Position numbers and translations under genes: made by a program | The notes under the pieces: model-generated | Seen by the model: the letters and a program-made list of their open reading frames with translations, nothing else | Database searches by the model: none | Told to the model about the DNA's origin: nothing | Virus record (IMG/VR): IMGVR_UViG_3300042556_002563 | Coordinates: 1 to 61,904 of that record | Direction: 5' to 3' (one strand) | Length of the DNA: 61,904 bases | From: a virus | Shown: piece after piece, positions 43,586 to 53,184 of the stretch | Position numbering within the stretch: position 1 is the first letter of the stretch | Layout of the letters: each line of letters begins with the position of its first letter

Positions 43586-46500
43586 CTACTCAGAAAAAAT
43601 CCACTCCATGCCCAAAGCCTTTGCGGCATCAGGCTTTAGCTTCTCCCCCCAATGCACAAAAACGTCTCTGTCCATGCCAAAGTGGTACGGACCAGCGCCC
43701 TTGATCAGAGTGCCGTCCAACCTCCGCGGCCAGAATTCAACGTCGTCAACCATGCACTTGGGAATTACGGATTTATAAACACGTTCAGCGTGCTCAAAAG
43801 GCACTATCAGCACAATGGCGTCGTGAATCTGCAGCGCGATCTTGTAATCAATGTCCGGGTTATCATTCCGGTACTGACAAAAATTCGCTAAAGCGATAGA
43901 CACAGCATCGGCTACCCCGCCTTGAATCGGGAAGTTCTGTGCCTGCCGTTCTTGTTCACCGCGGACAGACCGCTCACTAGACGACACGAACCGCCGAAAC
44001 CGCCCGTACGGGCCGACAATCCAGCCGGGGTCCTGCGACCGCGATCGGCACTCAGCCAGAAACTCTTTCGTGCCGGGGTAGGCTTTGAAGTAGGCGTCGA
44101 TCATGCGCTGGCAGTCATCAGCAGTAACGTCAACGCCCTCTTCTTTGCACTGCCGGGCGATGGCTTCCGGGCCGCGGCCATACGGAATACCAAAGTTCAC
44201 GTTTTTGGCCGCAATACGTAGGCCCTTCTTGCCCGCCGCAACCAGCCCGCTTTTTGTAGGTTCAACGCCTTGGAGATTGAACGTCTTAACCGCCTGCTGA
44301 CTGTGGATGTCGTAGTGGTCGGGATGGTTCTCCGGCAGAAGATTTCGCCGGACGTGCTCAATCATATCTTTATCCTGCGACAGCCACGCCAGCACCGCCA
44401 GCTCAGCGCCAGTCAAGTCCGTCTCAATTCCGACATGACCCTCGGGCACACGAAGAATCGACCGTACAGGATGTTTGTAGTGTTCCTTGCCAATTATTCT
44501 TTTGTAGTCGTCTTCTCGGCGGCTACTGAGATTTTGCAAAGGCGGACGGGAACTAGAGGCGCGGCCGGTTTCTTTCGTCTGGAATAAATGTGTGCGAACC
44601 TTGCCGTCGGAATGAACGCACCCAACGAGCCCTTTTTCATAAGCGAAATTTCCGTTTTCGTCTGTTTCAAAATCACCGTCCTCGTTTTCAGACGGTTTGC
44701 GTAATACCGACTGTAGCACCTGACTCGCGAACTTATAATCGCGAATCTTTGCTGCTGTCGCGTTGTCGTGGCCCAGAATACCGAGACTTTCCTTGTCTGT
44801 GCTGGGCGTTGCCGTATCTTGGTTAATTCCGCGCCAGCCCATCTCGTTCCACAACACAGGCCGTTTACCTGTTGTCTTAATCGGCCGAAGATTGAGCAGC
44901 CGCGCGTCTTCAGGGACAACCGGAGCATTGGTGTACCGATTAGCAAACGTGCGCCCAAACAACGCAATAGAAAGCTGTGGCTGCGACTTGGGGTTAAACG
45001 CCGGCCAGTTCAGCTCTGCCCGAATCTCAGCTAACAACCGGTCCTGCGTGTGCATAAACAGCGTTGTTAGCTCGTCGGCCCTATTTCTATCAATAACCAT
45101 GCCGGTCATTTCCATCTCTAGAAACGCCAGCGATGCGTTATGCGCTGTCCAATACGGCATCCAGCAATCGTGCCCGTACATGTCGTGACGCAACAAACCA
45201 TCTGCCCCGTTAGTGCCATAAAACTTCATGGCGATTCTGCGAGTCACGTCAGCGTCATAAGACGCGTACGGATGAAGCACGTGGGCCGGACATTCGCCGT
45301 AACCGCCGACTTCCCCGGCTTTAAGCTTATTTTCCGCCCGGTACTTCTTTTTCCACTTATCCAGCGGCTCCCAATATGTGGGCGCTGTCGTGAACTTCAT
45401 AGAACATTCGTCAAGGCCATAGCGGGCACACTCGTTAACCGCATGGTACATCAAGCTCGTGTCCCAGCCGCCGTGAAGTCTGTCATCTGGGTCATTTGCC
45501 GGCGCATATTCATCTCGGCAATCTACGCCAAATGCAATTAACCACGGAAGGTCAGCCCGGAGAAAGTGCCCGCCAACCCGCACATGGCGTTCTGGCGTGC
45601 TCTTGAGCAACCGCAGTAGCTCGCGCTGAACAACCTCAAGCCCCGGCTTAAATGCAATCGCGCCGCCCTGATGCCGTAAGACAATGGTCCGAGCCCATTT
45701 GTCCTTGTTCGACACCTGCACAGTCCGCAGATACGCGCCGGCCTCTGTCGGATACTCGCCGTGCCACTCACAGTCCACCGCGATAATATTTGCGTTTGGA
45801 TCTGGATCAGCCAGCATATCGTCAACCAGCTCGACCAGCGCGGCTTCAGTGTAAATATCGGCGTGGTCGACCTGTTCTTCTGTGTAAATCTGGTCGTCCA
45901 GCATCGCCTTGAACCGACCGATTTGCCCATTAAAGTCACCGGTCGCTTCTGGTTTGCGAACCACATAAGCCGGATGCATAACCGACATGACTTTGATTTC
46001 GCGTTTATTGCCGTCGGCGTCAAAAGCAGCCAGCGGTAATACACGACCAGCCAGTCCCGTTACGTTGCCTGCCGTACGCATAACCGCTTTGGCCGCGTCG
46101 TTACCAAGGCACAAAATGTAGTCAGGTTCAACGAGTCGAATTTCCTGCTCAAGCAAAATAGCGCAATCTTTAATCCACGCCGCCGGAACAGCTGTAATCT
46201 CTTCTGTGCCCGCTGAGAACTTACACGCCGAAGTTACATACCAATCGCGATAAGTTTCGTGCGGGACGCCTGCTTCGCGCAGTGTTTCCGCGAGCAGCAG
46301 CATGCCAGTACTGCCGACGTAATTTTGATTATTAAACTCAAACGTGCCCGGGATCTTGCCAATCACCATCACTTTGGCTTTTCGACGCGGGCCAAAGCGC
46401 GAAATCGGCTCTAAAAAATCTTCCGTCGTGTCACCCCATATGTGCCCCGGAAGAAACTGCGCTTCCACCTGCTTTGTCTTGAGCATCACGGGCATAGGAA

Positions 46501-46756
46501 ACAGCGGATGGTAGAGCGCGTCCCTATAAAGCTTGATTAACTGTTCCCCTACCGGAATGACTTTTTTCTTTTTAACCTCATTGACGTCAATTGCGTCGCC
46601 CATGTCGTTGGCGTGCGCAATAAAATCAGCGCCCGCTGGGGGCATGCCGGGTGCCGTCAGATCGACAAACCGAAACATTTCTTCCGTCAGCGCATCCCCC
46701 GTCTCGTCGTAGAGCGCCCGGGTCAGCCGGTGCGTCAACGCTACCTCAGACGACAT
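43586..46756 (-). CDS. fusion of uracil-DNA-glycosylase-like, 3'-5' exonuclease and DNA polymerase A (1056 aa)
   Basis: Three domains. N-terminal UDG-superfamily domain (about 85-290): VMVIGKIPGTFEF...NYVGSTG near 135 and HPAYVV near 260; the usual acidic residue of family 4 (GE.PG) is Lys here. DnaQ-type exonuclease (about 320-480): DCEW near 327, GHFLRADL and YDADVT retain D-E, D and D. Polymerase A (about 690-1040): motif A ETDLTGAELAVL near 780, motif B AAKNVNFGIPYG near 850 and motif C QIHDAIV near 978. In motif C the normal HDE reads HDA; the catalytic Asp is kept. UDG-polymerase fusions are known in SPO1-like phages. This is the phage replicative polymerase. ATG 46756 follows GAGGT. 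Confidence 0.93.
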   Translation of the reverse strand: MSSEVALTHRLTRALYDETGDALTEEMFRFVDLTAPGMPPAGADFIAHANDMGDAIDVNEVKKKKVIPVGEQLIKLYRDALYHPLFPMPVMLKTKQVEAQFLPGHIWGDTTEDFLEPISRFGPRRKAKVMVIGKIPGTFEFNNQNYVGSTGMLLLAETLREAGVPHETYRDWYVTSACKFSAGTEEITAVPAAWIKDCAILLEQEIRLVEPDYILCLGNDAAKAVMRTAGNVTGLAGRVLPLAAFDADGNKREIKVMSVMHPAYVVRKPEATGDFNGQIGRFKAMLDDQIYTEEQVDHADIYTEAALVELVDDMLADPDPNANIIAVDCEWHGEYPTEAGAYLRTVQVSNKDKWARTIVLRHQGGAIAFKPGLEVVQRELLRLLKSTPERHVRVGGHFLRADLPWLIAFGVDCRDEYAPANDPDDRLHGGWDTSLMYHAVNECARYGLDECSMKFTTAPTYWEPLDKWKKKYRAENKLKAGEVGGYGECPAHVLHPYASYDADVTRRIAMKFYGTNGADGLLRHDMYGHDCWMPYWTAHNASLAFLEMEMTGMVIDRNRADELTTLFMHTQDRLLAEIRAELNWPAFNPKSQPQLSIALFGRTFANRYTNAPVVPEDARLLNLRPIKTTGKRPVLWNEMGWRGINQDTATPSTDKESLGILGHDNATAAKIRDYKFASQVLQSVLRKPSENEDGDFETDENGNFAYEKGLVGCVHSDGKVRTHLFQTKETGRASSSRPPLQNLSSRREDDYKRIIGKEHYKHPVRSILRVPEGHVGIETDLTGAELAVLAWLSQDKDMIEHVRRNLLPENHPDHYDIHSQQAVKTFNLQGVEPTKSGLVAAGKKGLRIAAKNVNFGIPYGRGPEAIARQCKEEGVDVTADDCQRMIDAYFKAYPGTKEFLAECRSRSQDPGWIVGPYGRFRRFVSSSERSVRGEQERQAQNFPIQGGVADAVSIALANFCQYRNDNPDIDYKIALQIHDAIVLIVPFEHAERVYKSVIPKCMVDDVEFWPRRLDGTLIKGAGPYHFGMDRDVFVHWGEKLKPDAAKALGMEWIFSE

Positions 46757-46762
46757 ACGACC

Positions 46763-47833
46763 TCACTGTAAAAAGGACAAATCAGCTGCCACATCCACCG
46801 CGGCAGCCGCGGCTGATAACAGCGCAAACAATTCTGGGCGTGTATAATCCGCCGGATCACGCGCATCCGGCAGAATCACCGGCACAACGTTCATATTCCG
46901 GGCGCAGAGCTTTTGAGTAGTTTTCTCCAGCTCTTCCTGTGCGTCATTGTCGAGCACGATGAACACAGGCTTGTCTGCCCACGTTGTAGCCAATGCCGTC
47001 TCCTGCCACAAGGATAAAGATTTCCCAAAGCAGCAGACAGCCGCCGGCCACATCCGCCACACGCTCGGCGCGCCCTCGACCAGAATCACGACGGGCTGCT
47101 CACGCGCCACGTCATAGTTGTAGAGCATCTGGCTTTTCCGGCCCTGCGTGTAGTATTTAACCGCCACCGTGCGATTTCCGACGATGCGGCCCTGCCACGC
47201 CACAAGCTTGTTGTCCATGCGAGCTGGAATATAAATCCGCCCCTTCATAAGCCCGTAAGACGAGTACGAAGGATTTACGCACACGCCGATGTCAAACCGC
47301 TCGGCCAGCTCTTTGATATCGAAGTTGCGCGATACCAGATACTCAACCGCCGGATGGTAGTCGGGCAGCGTGTCAATGCGGACGATTTCGCCCGGCGGCT
47401 CAACGTCTTTGATAACATAATCAGTCGTGGGCGGTCGGATCGCAGCGCTCGTCTGCAGCTGCCGGCCGCCGCCAAAAATCAAGTCAGACAGCTGCTCTAG
47501 CCGCCCCTCTTGTTTCAGGCACCCGTCGTTGTAGCAAACGGCCAAGTGCGTATCCATGCGGCGCCCGTCAATGAAGTCCGCCCCGTACGTGTGGTTAATC
47601 CACAGCCGGTGGCGATCTTCCTTGCAAAACGGGCAACACACGCGGTAATACTCGCCCCAGCTCTGCGCCCGCTTAATGAACTTGCCGGGGCGCAGCGGAT
47701 CGTTGAAGCGCTGCACTTGCGCCGACGCTCCTGCATTTGCAATCAGCACGGAACCAAACCTGTGCTCAAGCAAAGAATACAGGAGCGGATTCATCGGATT
47801 AATTGTTGGTGCCTCGGGCGCAGCCATCGTCAT
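46763..47833 (-). CDS. DNA primase with TOPRIM fold (356 aa)
   Basis: Primases make RNA primers at the replication fork. The zinc-binding region CCPFCKEDRH...CYNDGC (about 66-105) is followed by the TOPRIM core: acidic VVILVEGAPSVW (near 250) and VFIVLDNDAQEE (near 293), with GRIYIPARMDNKLVAWQGR between. The acidic residues expected for catalysis (E in VEGA, D..D in LDND) are present. It is shorter than bacterial DnaG and lacks a helicase-binding C-terminus. The next gene is the DnaB-like helicase, matching a primase-helicase pair. Start ATG 47833, with AAGGAG upstream. Confidence 0.9.
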   Translation of the reverse strand: MTMAAPEAPTINPMNPLLYSLLEHRFGSVLIANAGASAQVQRFNDPLRPGKFIKRAQSWGEYYRVCCPFCKEDRHRLWINHTYGADFIDGRRMDTHLAVCYNDGCLKQEGRLEQLSDLIFGGGRQLQTSAAIRPPTTDYVIKDVEPPGEIVRIDTLPDYHPAVEYLVSRNFDIKELAERFDIGVCVNPSYSSYGLMKGRIYIPARMDNKLVAWQGRIVGNRTVAVKYYTQGRKSQMLYNYDVAREQPVVILVEGAPSVWRMWPAAVCCFGKSLSLWQETALATTWADKPVFIVLDNDAQEELEKTTQKLCARNMNVVPVILPDARDPADYTRPELFALLSAAAAAVDVAADLSFLQ

Positions 47834-47844
47834 ACAAACTCCTT

Positions 47845-49503
47845 TCAGGCAAGACCGTTGTCTTCAGCAAATCGATCTACCGGCATAATACGCCGGCGGG
47901 GCTCTCTCGCTGCTGTGGGAGCCACGGGCGCAATATCACCGCGCCGCAGAATCTTTCTGGCTGTTTCAGACGCTGTGTATTCTTCATTCACCAGATGCAC
48001 GTCTACGATGTTGTCGTCCATGCGGACAAGTCCGCGGCGGCTGACAGGCACGTAAGCCCGAATCTTAGAGTAGTGAATCGTTGAAACTTTTGTTTCCTGA
48101 TCGCGCGTATTGATGCACAGACACGCGTGAACATTCTCAGCAAACGACTTTGAACCGGCCGCGTCAAGATGCCCGGTGTACTTGTACGCCGGCTTGCTCT
48201 TAATATCCGCGCCGGCCAACTGATGGGCTAGCATAACAGTAGCGCCGTACGGCACCGCTATCTGAGTCCGCAGATCGTCGGGCACGTTCTTGATTGGCCG
48301 TGCGAGGTTCTCTACATACCGCCCGCGCTTATCGTTTGCCAACTCGCGCTCTACCAAAATGCTCGCATGGTCAACAAACACAGCGCCAATATCCATGTTG
48401 CGCGTTTCTGCCACCTTCTCGATCACAGCGGCAATCTCGGGGACACCGCCGTCACCGTGGTTACCAGTCTCGATGTTCTTAGAAAAGTCCAGAAACAAGA
48501 AATGCTGATTGAACCACTCCAGCATGGCGTTCCACCGATCCCGCTCACACAGCATGATCTCGCCGTTACGGTTCTCGGGCAATTCGCGCTCGTACGGCTT
48601 CAGCGTGTCACGCGTAGAAAAATGCTCCCAAAACCGGGCATTCTGCGTGAACAGATTCCGGTCGATATGCGACGCTGCAGACCAGAATAAACCGTTCATC
48701 TTCTCTGCGCCGTCTTCGTAGCAGATATACACAGAGAGTTTGTTTTCTCCGCGAACGAAAAACTGCTGGGCCATTCGCACCGCCGCAGATGCCATCATTG
48801 TCGTCTTGCCGCCCTCGAACGGACCCAAGATGCCAATCAGGTCGCCTTTGCGAAATCCGCCAAGATACTGGTCAATCCACGGAATCGTGGTCGGTTCGGG
48901 CGGCGGCGCCAGTGCGATTTCGGCGCCAAACTCGGGCGCGTGGGCGGCATTGACAATCTCGCGACCCAAATACTGGATCGACTTAGCTTTCTTTGCGAAG
49001 TCCTGCAGCCGGGCTTCGAAATCAACGACAACCGTATCTCTGGCCGAATTAACTGTGTGCTGCAGCTCGTGCTTCAGGATGCGGACATTTACAAAACGCC
49101 GCAGAATTGTTTCCTGATATTGCCGCTCCGCTCGTTTTGCTGCATTCTCAAGCGCTGGCGCCGCAAAAGAGTCTGCGATAAACGCAACCAGCTCTTCCAG
49201 CTCCTCAGCGCGCATCGTCGGAATCGCGTCATTCGCGTACCATGCCCGTAACTGCGTCACGAGCGCTATTTCATTTACTGCGCCATGCCGCTGGTACAGC
49301 CCGACAGCCGCGGCATACAAATAGATAAACGGCGATTCTTTGCCGCCGCCTAAAAAATGCGTTGGCGCCACACCAACGTTTTGGGCATCTTTCAGCAATC
49401 CGGGATTACACAGGAATCCGCGAACCATCTCTTTGATTTCGGCATAAGTCAGAACATCATCATGATGATTTTGTGTTTCGCGCGCTCCGTCGCCACTAGC
49501 CAT
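47845..49503 (-). CDS. DnaB-like replicative helicase (552 aa)
   Basis: The C-terminal RecA-like domain has Walker A GPFEGGKTT (near 229), Walker B DIGAVFVDHASI (near 374) and a downstream LAHQLAGAD ('H4'-like). The N-terminal ~180 residues hold a helical DnaB-like collar region. I choose ATG 49503, which has TTGGAGG upstream, rather than the more distal start. The gene forms the fork-helicase partner of the primase immediately downstream. Fusion to a primase domain is absent. Confidence 0.9.
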   Translation of the reverse strand: MASGDGARETQNHHDDVLTYAEIKEMVRGFLCNPGLLKDAQNVGVAPTHFLGGGKESPFIYLYAAAVGLYQRHGAVNEIALVTQLRAWYANDAIPTMRAEELEELVAFIADSFAAPALENAAKRAERQYQETILRRFVNVRILKHELQHTVNSARDTVVVDFEARLQDFAKKAKSIQYLGREIVNAAHAPEFGAEIALAPPPEPTTIPWIDQYLGGFRKGDLIGILGPFEGGKTTMMASAAVRMAQQFFVRGENKLSVYICYEDGAEKMNGLFWSAASHIDRNLFTQNARFWEHFSTRDTLKPYERELPENRNGEIMLCERDRWNAMLEWFNQHFLFLDFSKNIETGNHGDGGVPEIAAVIEKVAETRNMDIGAVFVDHASILVERELANDKRGRYVENLARPIKNVPDDLRTQIAVPYGATVMLAHQLAGADIKSKPAYKYTGHLDAAGSKSFAENVHACLCINTRDQETKVSTIHYSKIRAYVPVSRRGLVRMDDNIVDVHLVNEEYTASETARKILRRGDIAPVAPTAAREPRRRIMPVDRFAEDNGLA

Positions 49504-50257
49504 TGTAAGTCCTCCAATGCTCACGAATTAGGCGGACAGCGGCGCGTAATTCATCTGTGACCCACCATGCTGTGTCCTCATCTTTAATAACTTGATCGTA
49601 TAGCGGCTGATTAGCCTCATAATCTAACGACGCGCGCCACAGATAGCGCTCAATCGCGCTGTCGCAGTTGGCGGCGGCGGCCCACGCGTGCCGAAAAAAC
49701 GGCGGCGCGGACACGTAGCTCTCGTCGCAGAGCACGTAGAGCGTCTGGTCCTCTTTCGAGAACTTGAACACGTTCGTGCTTTTGTACCGCGAATTGATCG
49801 TATGCCCGGCCACAGTTGCTTTATGAGCAATCGTTCGGGGCGCTTCCGCGCAGTACAGGTTGTATATTTTTTGCGATGAGCCGCCGTATAACATGGAAGG
49901 CCGCATCGTCGGCATTTTGTCGAGCCCGCCGGCAAGCGTGATTTCTGCTGCCGGAGAGAAGTGAGCGTACACCCACATTCCGGGATTTGCGCTCACCATC
50001 TCGACGGCTCTGGCTGCTTTGGCCCACACAGACGAATGCCGTACGCCAAAGTTATCTTTCCCGCCGTCCCACGCTGGCCGTCTTAACGTGTGCGCCCGGG
50101 CATCCCAATCAACCGCGGCCTCGTTTAAATAAATAAACTGATACCGCATGTACGCGGCAAGTTGTTCCGTATTCAGCTGGGTGTGCCAATCATGCGCTAG
50201 CAACGCATCATGTGGCTCCACCGCCTCCGCTATTGCGCCAACTGCGTTGTGCGTCAT
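49496..50257 (-). CDS. unknown protein (253 aa)
   Basis: Not recognised. The N-terminal region contains NAVGAIAEAVEPHDALLAHDWHTQ and DVDWDARAHTLRRPAWDGG-like segments. The middle has NPGMWVYAHFSPAAEITLAGG and the C-terminal third SNVFKFSKEDQTLYVLCDESYVS, ending in an Arg-rich helix. Overlap with the SF2 helicase stop is 50 nt if the ATG at 50257 is used; no strong ribosome site is visible there, so the exact start is uncertain (GTG 50221 is an alternative). Confidence 0.6.
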   Translation of the reverse strand: MTHNAVGAIAEAVEPHDALLAHDWHTQLNTEQLAAYMRYQFIYLNEAAVDWDARAHTLRRPAWDGGKDNFGVRHSSVWAKAARAVEMVSANPGMWVYAHFSPAAEITLAGGLDKMPTMRPSMLYGGSSQKIYNLYCAEAPRTIAHKATVAGHTINSRYKSTNVFKFSKEDQTLYVLCDESYVSAPPFFRHAWAAAANCDSAIERYLWRASLDYEANQPLYDQVIKDEDTAWWVTDELRAAVRLIREHWRTYNG

Positions 50258-51746
50258 GCCAATTTTGTTCCCATCCAAGGAGTTTATAGCTGTTGCGCCG
50301 ACCCAAACTCTTGCGGTAAAAAGTCGGGTCGAATGTGTCCATGCAATCCAAAACTTCGCCAAACTCTTTACGTGTTCCGTCCGGCGCTGTGTAAATACGA
50401 CTCACGCGCCCCGGACCCTGCACGTCTACGATATCGCTATCTCGGTCATCAGCGCGAACCAGCACGCTTAACTGCTCAAAGTCCACGCCGGTTGCCCACA
50501 CGTCCGTAGCAATTACACGTTTTAATGTGCCGGCCTCAAACGCAGACCGCATATCATGTTTCTGAAACTCATTTAACGGCTTGTAGTCCTCCGGTAAGAG
50601 TTTCTTCTTTCTGTACGCCGAGCAGTCGTAAGGCGCCATGTTGCCGTATACAAGACTGAATTCAGGCAACAACGAGCCAAGGTGCACCGCGTGCTCAATC
50701 GTTTCTACAAGTATCAGAATCTGATGCGATTCAGGGTACTCGCGCACCGCGTCGGCTATGATGCCGTTTCGCTCACGGTTTGTCCAGATGCCGTATCGTT
50801 TTCTCGCGACACGGTTGCCGTAGCGCTCCGCTGGGTTCGAACGCAGCCGCATAGGCAGCCAATTCACCTTGACCGGCACGACCAGCCCAAGATCCACAGC
50901 GTTCTGGTAGGTCAGCTCAAACACCATTGGGCCAAACAGCGGCTCAAGCACGGCATGGGCGTTGTCCATACGCGCGTAGGGTGTGGCGCTCATGCCATAG
51001 TTCCTACTGTGCCTATACCGCGCAGCCAACGCTGTCGAAAAATTGACCGTGGCCAGCTGATGCACTTCGTCAGCAAACAGAAAGTCTGCGTCGCCATCGG
51101 AGTGCGCCAAACTGCCAGCGGTAATCACCGTGACGCGTTCCCACTGCTTCCATCCGTCGCCTACGCGACCGACCTTCGGCAGCAGCCGTTTAAGGCTGCG
51201 TACAATACGCTCGGCTACGTCTACGCTCTTTGTAACAACGTGGATTTTGGCTTCAGGAAACAAAAGCGCTGCTGCCCCAATCAAAGTCGTCTTACCGAAA
51301 CCGGTGACGGCTTTGATAATTCCGCACGGGGCGCGAGCAATCGTCTGTAAACATTCTTCCTGCCGCGGTCGAAATTCAATTCGGCCGGCAAGATTCTCCC
51401 ATTGCGGCACATAGCAGTTCGGCCGCTTGCGTTCGACTGTGTTTTCACGCAACGACGTTTGGCAACCAAGTTTGCGCAATCTGTTTACCATGCGTGCCAA
51501 GTAACCGCTCAGCACAATCACGTGACCATTTTCAACACGAAACAGTTTGTACTCTTTCGTCTGAAAAAACATGCGCTGGCCCGTGATCGGATCTCTACGC
51601 GCTTGCCCGTGCACCTGCTCGATATGCGAATAGCGCAAATCGTGTGTAAGCTTTTTAACCAGCTCGTCAGGTAAAGGTGCGTTAGCTGGCCCCGTCAGCG
51701 TTAATACATTGCCGGCACGATTAATTACTACAGGTTGCGGGGCCAT
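50208..51746 (-). CDS. SF2 DEVH-box helicase (512 aa)
   Basis: Superfamily-2 helicase motifs: I AVTGFGKTTL (near 150), II DEVH in FLFADEVHQL (near 226), III GMSATPYARMD, and VI in QGPGRVSRIYTAPDG near the C-terminus. The N-terminal ~130 residues lack a recognised extra domain. A UvsW-like role in branch migration or fork repair, working with RecA and RuvC, is plausible. I choose ATG 51746, one nucleotide beyond the stop of the previous gene. Confidence 0.9.
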   Translation of the reverse strand: MAPQPVVINRAGNVLTLTGPANAPLPDELVKKLTHDLRYSHIEQVHGQARRDPITGQRMFFQTKEYKLFRVENGHVIVLSGYLARMVNRLRKLGCQTSLRENTVERKRPNCYVPQWENLAGRIEFRPRQEECLQTIARAPCGIIKAVTGFGKTTLIGAAALLFPEAKIHVVTKSVDVAERIVRSLKRLLPKVGRVGDGWKQWERVTVITAGSLAHSDGDADFLFADEVHQLATVNFSTALAARYRHSRNYGMSATPYARMDNAHAVLEPLFGPMVFELTYQNAVDLGLVVPVKVNWLPMRLRSNPAERYGNRVARKRYGIWTNRERNGIIADAVREYPESHQILILVETIEHAVHLGSLLPEFSLVYGNMAPYDCSAYRKKKLLPEDYKPLNEFQKHDMRSAFEAGTLKRVIATDVWATGVDFEQLSVLVRADDRDSDIVDVQGPGRVSRIYTAPDGTRKEFGEVLDCMDTFDPTFYRKSLGRRNSYKLLGWEQNWHDAQRSWRNSGGGGAT

Positions 51747-51747
51747 G

Positions 51748-52242
51748 CTAGTTGTCGTCCCCGGGCCCGGCGACTGGTTCGACTGAAATGACTTCAAATG
51801 TCCCATACTTTTCCTGCGCGTTATTGAACGGGGAAAACCCGCGATACTTGCCAACGAGCGTCAGCAAGTGCACAAAGTCCGCTAATGGTATCTCATCCGG
51901 CAAGACAGCAGACAAGACCACCGTGTCGCCGGGCCGAAAAGCTTCGTGGAGCGCAAAATGACTACGCGTGTTTTCGCCCTGCGGCTGCACCACGGTCCGC
52001 CGCCAGTCATTGCGTGGCTCGCCGACTACTACCGGACACCAGTCAATTTTTTTGACTTCAGCGTGATGCTTATTCGCAATCTTTGCCGCGTACCGCATGC
52101 ACGACAGCCACGCTGAAGGCAAAAACATCACGCGCTGACTGGGGTCGCGATCAAAGCAGAAAATAACCTGTCCGTGTTTACGTTTTTTTGCCGCGCCCAT
52201 ACATACGCGGTTGAAACGCAGAGTAACCGTGATTTCTCGCAT
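51748..52242 (-). CDS. unknown protein with GKYRG-type motif (164 aa)
   Basis: The end 'GDTVVLSAVLPDEIPLADFVHLLTLVGKYRGFSPFNNAQEKYGTFEVISVEP' is reminiscent of a phage family with the pattern 'GKY.G.SP.....YG.FEV'. The N-terminal third is basic (GAAKKRKHGQVIFCFD). Function unknown. It is placed between the unknown 311-residue gene and the SF2 helicase, all overlapping or spaced by a few nt. Confidence 0.72.
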   Translation of the reverse strand: MREITVTLRFNRVCMGAAKKRKHGQVIFCFDRDPSQRVMFLPSAWLSCMRYAAKIANKHHAEVKKIDWCPVVVGEPRNDWRRTVVQPQGENTRSHFALHEAFRPGDTVVLSAVLPDEIPLADFVHLLTLVGKYRGFSPFNNAQEKYGTFEVISVEPVAGPGDDN

Positions 52243-52248
52243 ACTACA

Positions 52249-53184
52249 CTATTTTTTACTCATGTGCTCGTCGTACGCTGCGCATTCTGCCGGTGTTTTA
52301 AAAAACATGTTCGGTACAAATAGGCCGTCTTTTACACCAGCGCGTGTCTCCAACGCGGCCAGCCAGTTATACCGCAGATATCTTATAAACGCTTGCGACG
52401 CGCGCAAATCACCTTTGGCCCCGCCCCCAGCGGCGTTATACACACGATACAGAAAGTTCGCTGGCGCCTGCGCGTCCACGGCCTCTGGCAGTTGCGTTTT
52501 CCACGTAGACAACACCGTCTGACAACGAAACTCTCGGGCCTTTGTTACAAGACACGCCGGTTGCGACACACGCGCCTGTGTTTGCGGCGTAAGCCCCAGA
52601 TATAGCTCCAGTTTTGCCGCGCGATCAGGCGAACGGCGATCTACGTACCAGCGCGGATCAATTATCGTTGTTAGCAACTTGGCTGCGTCTGGCTCCGCCA
52701 CCGTAGGTATAAACAACAATGCTTTGCGCGCTGGGTGAATGTGAAAGTACGTTTCCGCGGCATCATCGAAAATGAACTGATTGCGCAACATTCGCGCCAG
52801 CATGGCGTACGTCGGATAATCGTGCAACGACAACGTGTGCCACCCGCCGGCTGCTGCCGCGATATCCACGCTGCGCATGCGTGACAGCACAATACTGGGC
52901 TCATGCAATTCAGCCGCTTCGTGCAGAATATTGGGCCCGGCAATTTCTACCGAGCGCAACTCCTTATTATTGCGCTTTAAATACAGCGCGCTAATAAGCT
53001 CTGCGTTTTGCGCCATACCGATAACGCGCACAACAGTGCCTGTGCCGTGAATTACTGGCGCCAGCAAAAACTCGTCAACCAACTGGTTAGAATTAACCGG
53101 CGGCCCAATACCAACCGAGTACCACACCCGTTTATCGGTGGCGGTATACAGTTTAATGATATTTTCATCGGGTGTGTTGACCAT
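52249..53184 (-). CDS. unknown protein (311 aa)
   Basis: Not recognised. The N-terminal part has VWYSVGIGPPVNSNQLVDEFL, the middle VLSRMRSVDIAAAAGGWHTLSLHDYP and AARKALLFIPTVAEPDAAKLL-like segments, and the end contains AFIRYLRYNWLAALE. I choose ATG 53184, with GGAG upstream. The 20-nt overlap with SbcC suggests a shared transcript with the recombination genes. Function unknown. Confidence 0.72.
   Translation of the reverse strand: MVNTPDENIIKLYTATDKRVWYSVGIGPPVNSNQLVDEFLLAPVIHGTGTVVRVIGMAQNAELISALYLKRNNKELRSVEIAGPNILHEAAELHEPSIVLSRMRSVDIAAAAGGWHTLSLHDYPTYAMLARMLRNQFIFDDAAETYFHIHPARKALLFIPTVAEPDAAKLLTTIIDPRWYVDRRSPDRAAKLELYLGLTPQTQARVSQPACLVTKAREFRCQTVLSTWKTQLPEAVDAQAPANFLYRVYNAAGGGAKGDLRASQAFIRYLRYNWLAALETRAGVKDGLFVPNMFFKTPAECAAYDEHMSKK

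Noticed and set aside
49496-50362. Longer start (TTG at 50362) for the 253-residue gene
   Set aside because: It would overlap the helicase gene by over 150 nt and has no ribosome site; ATG 50257 is more likely, although still uncertain.
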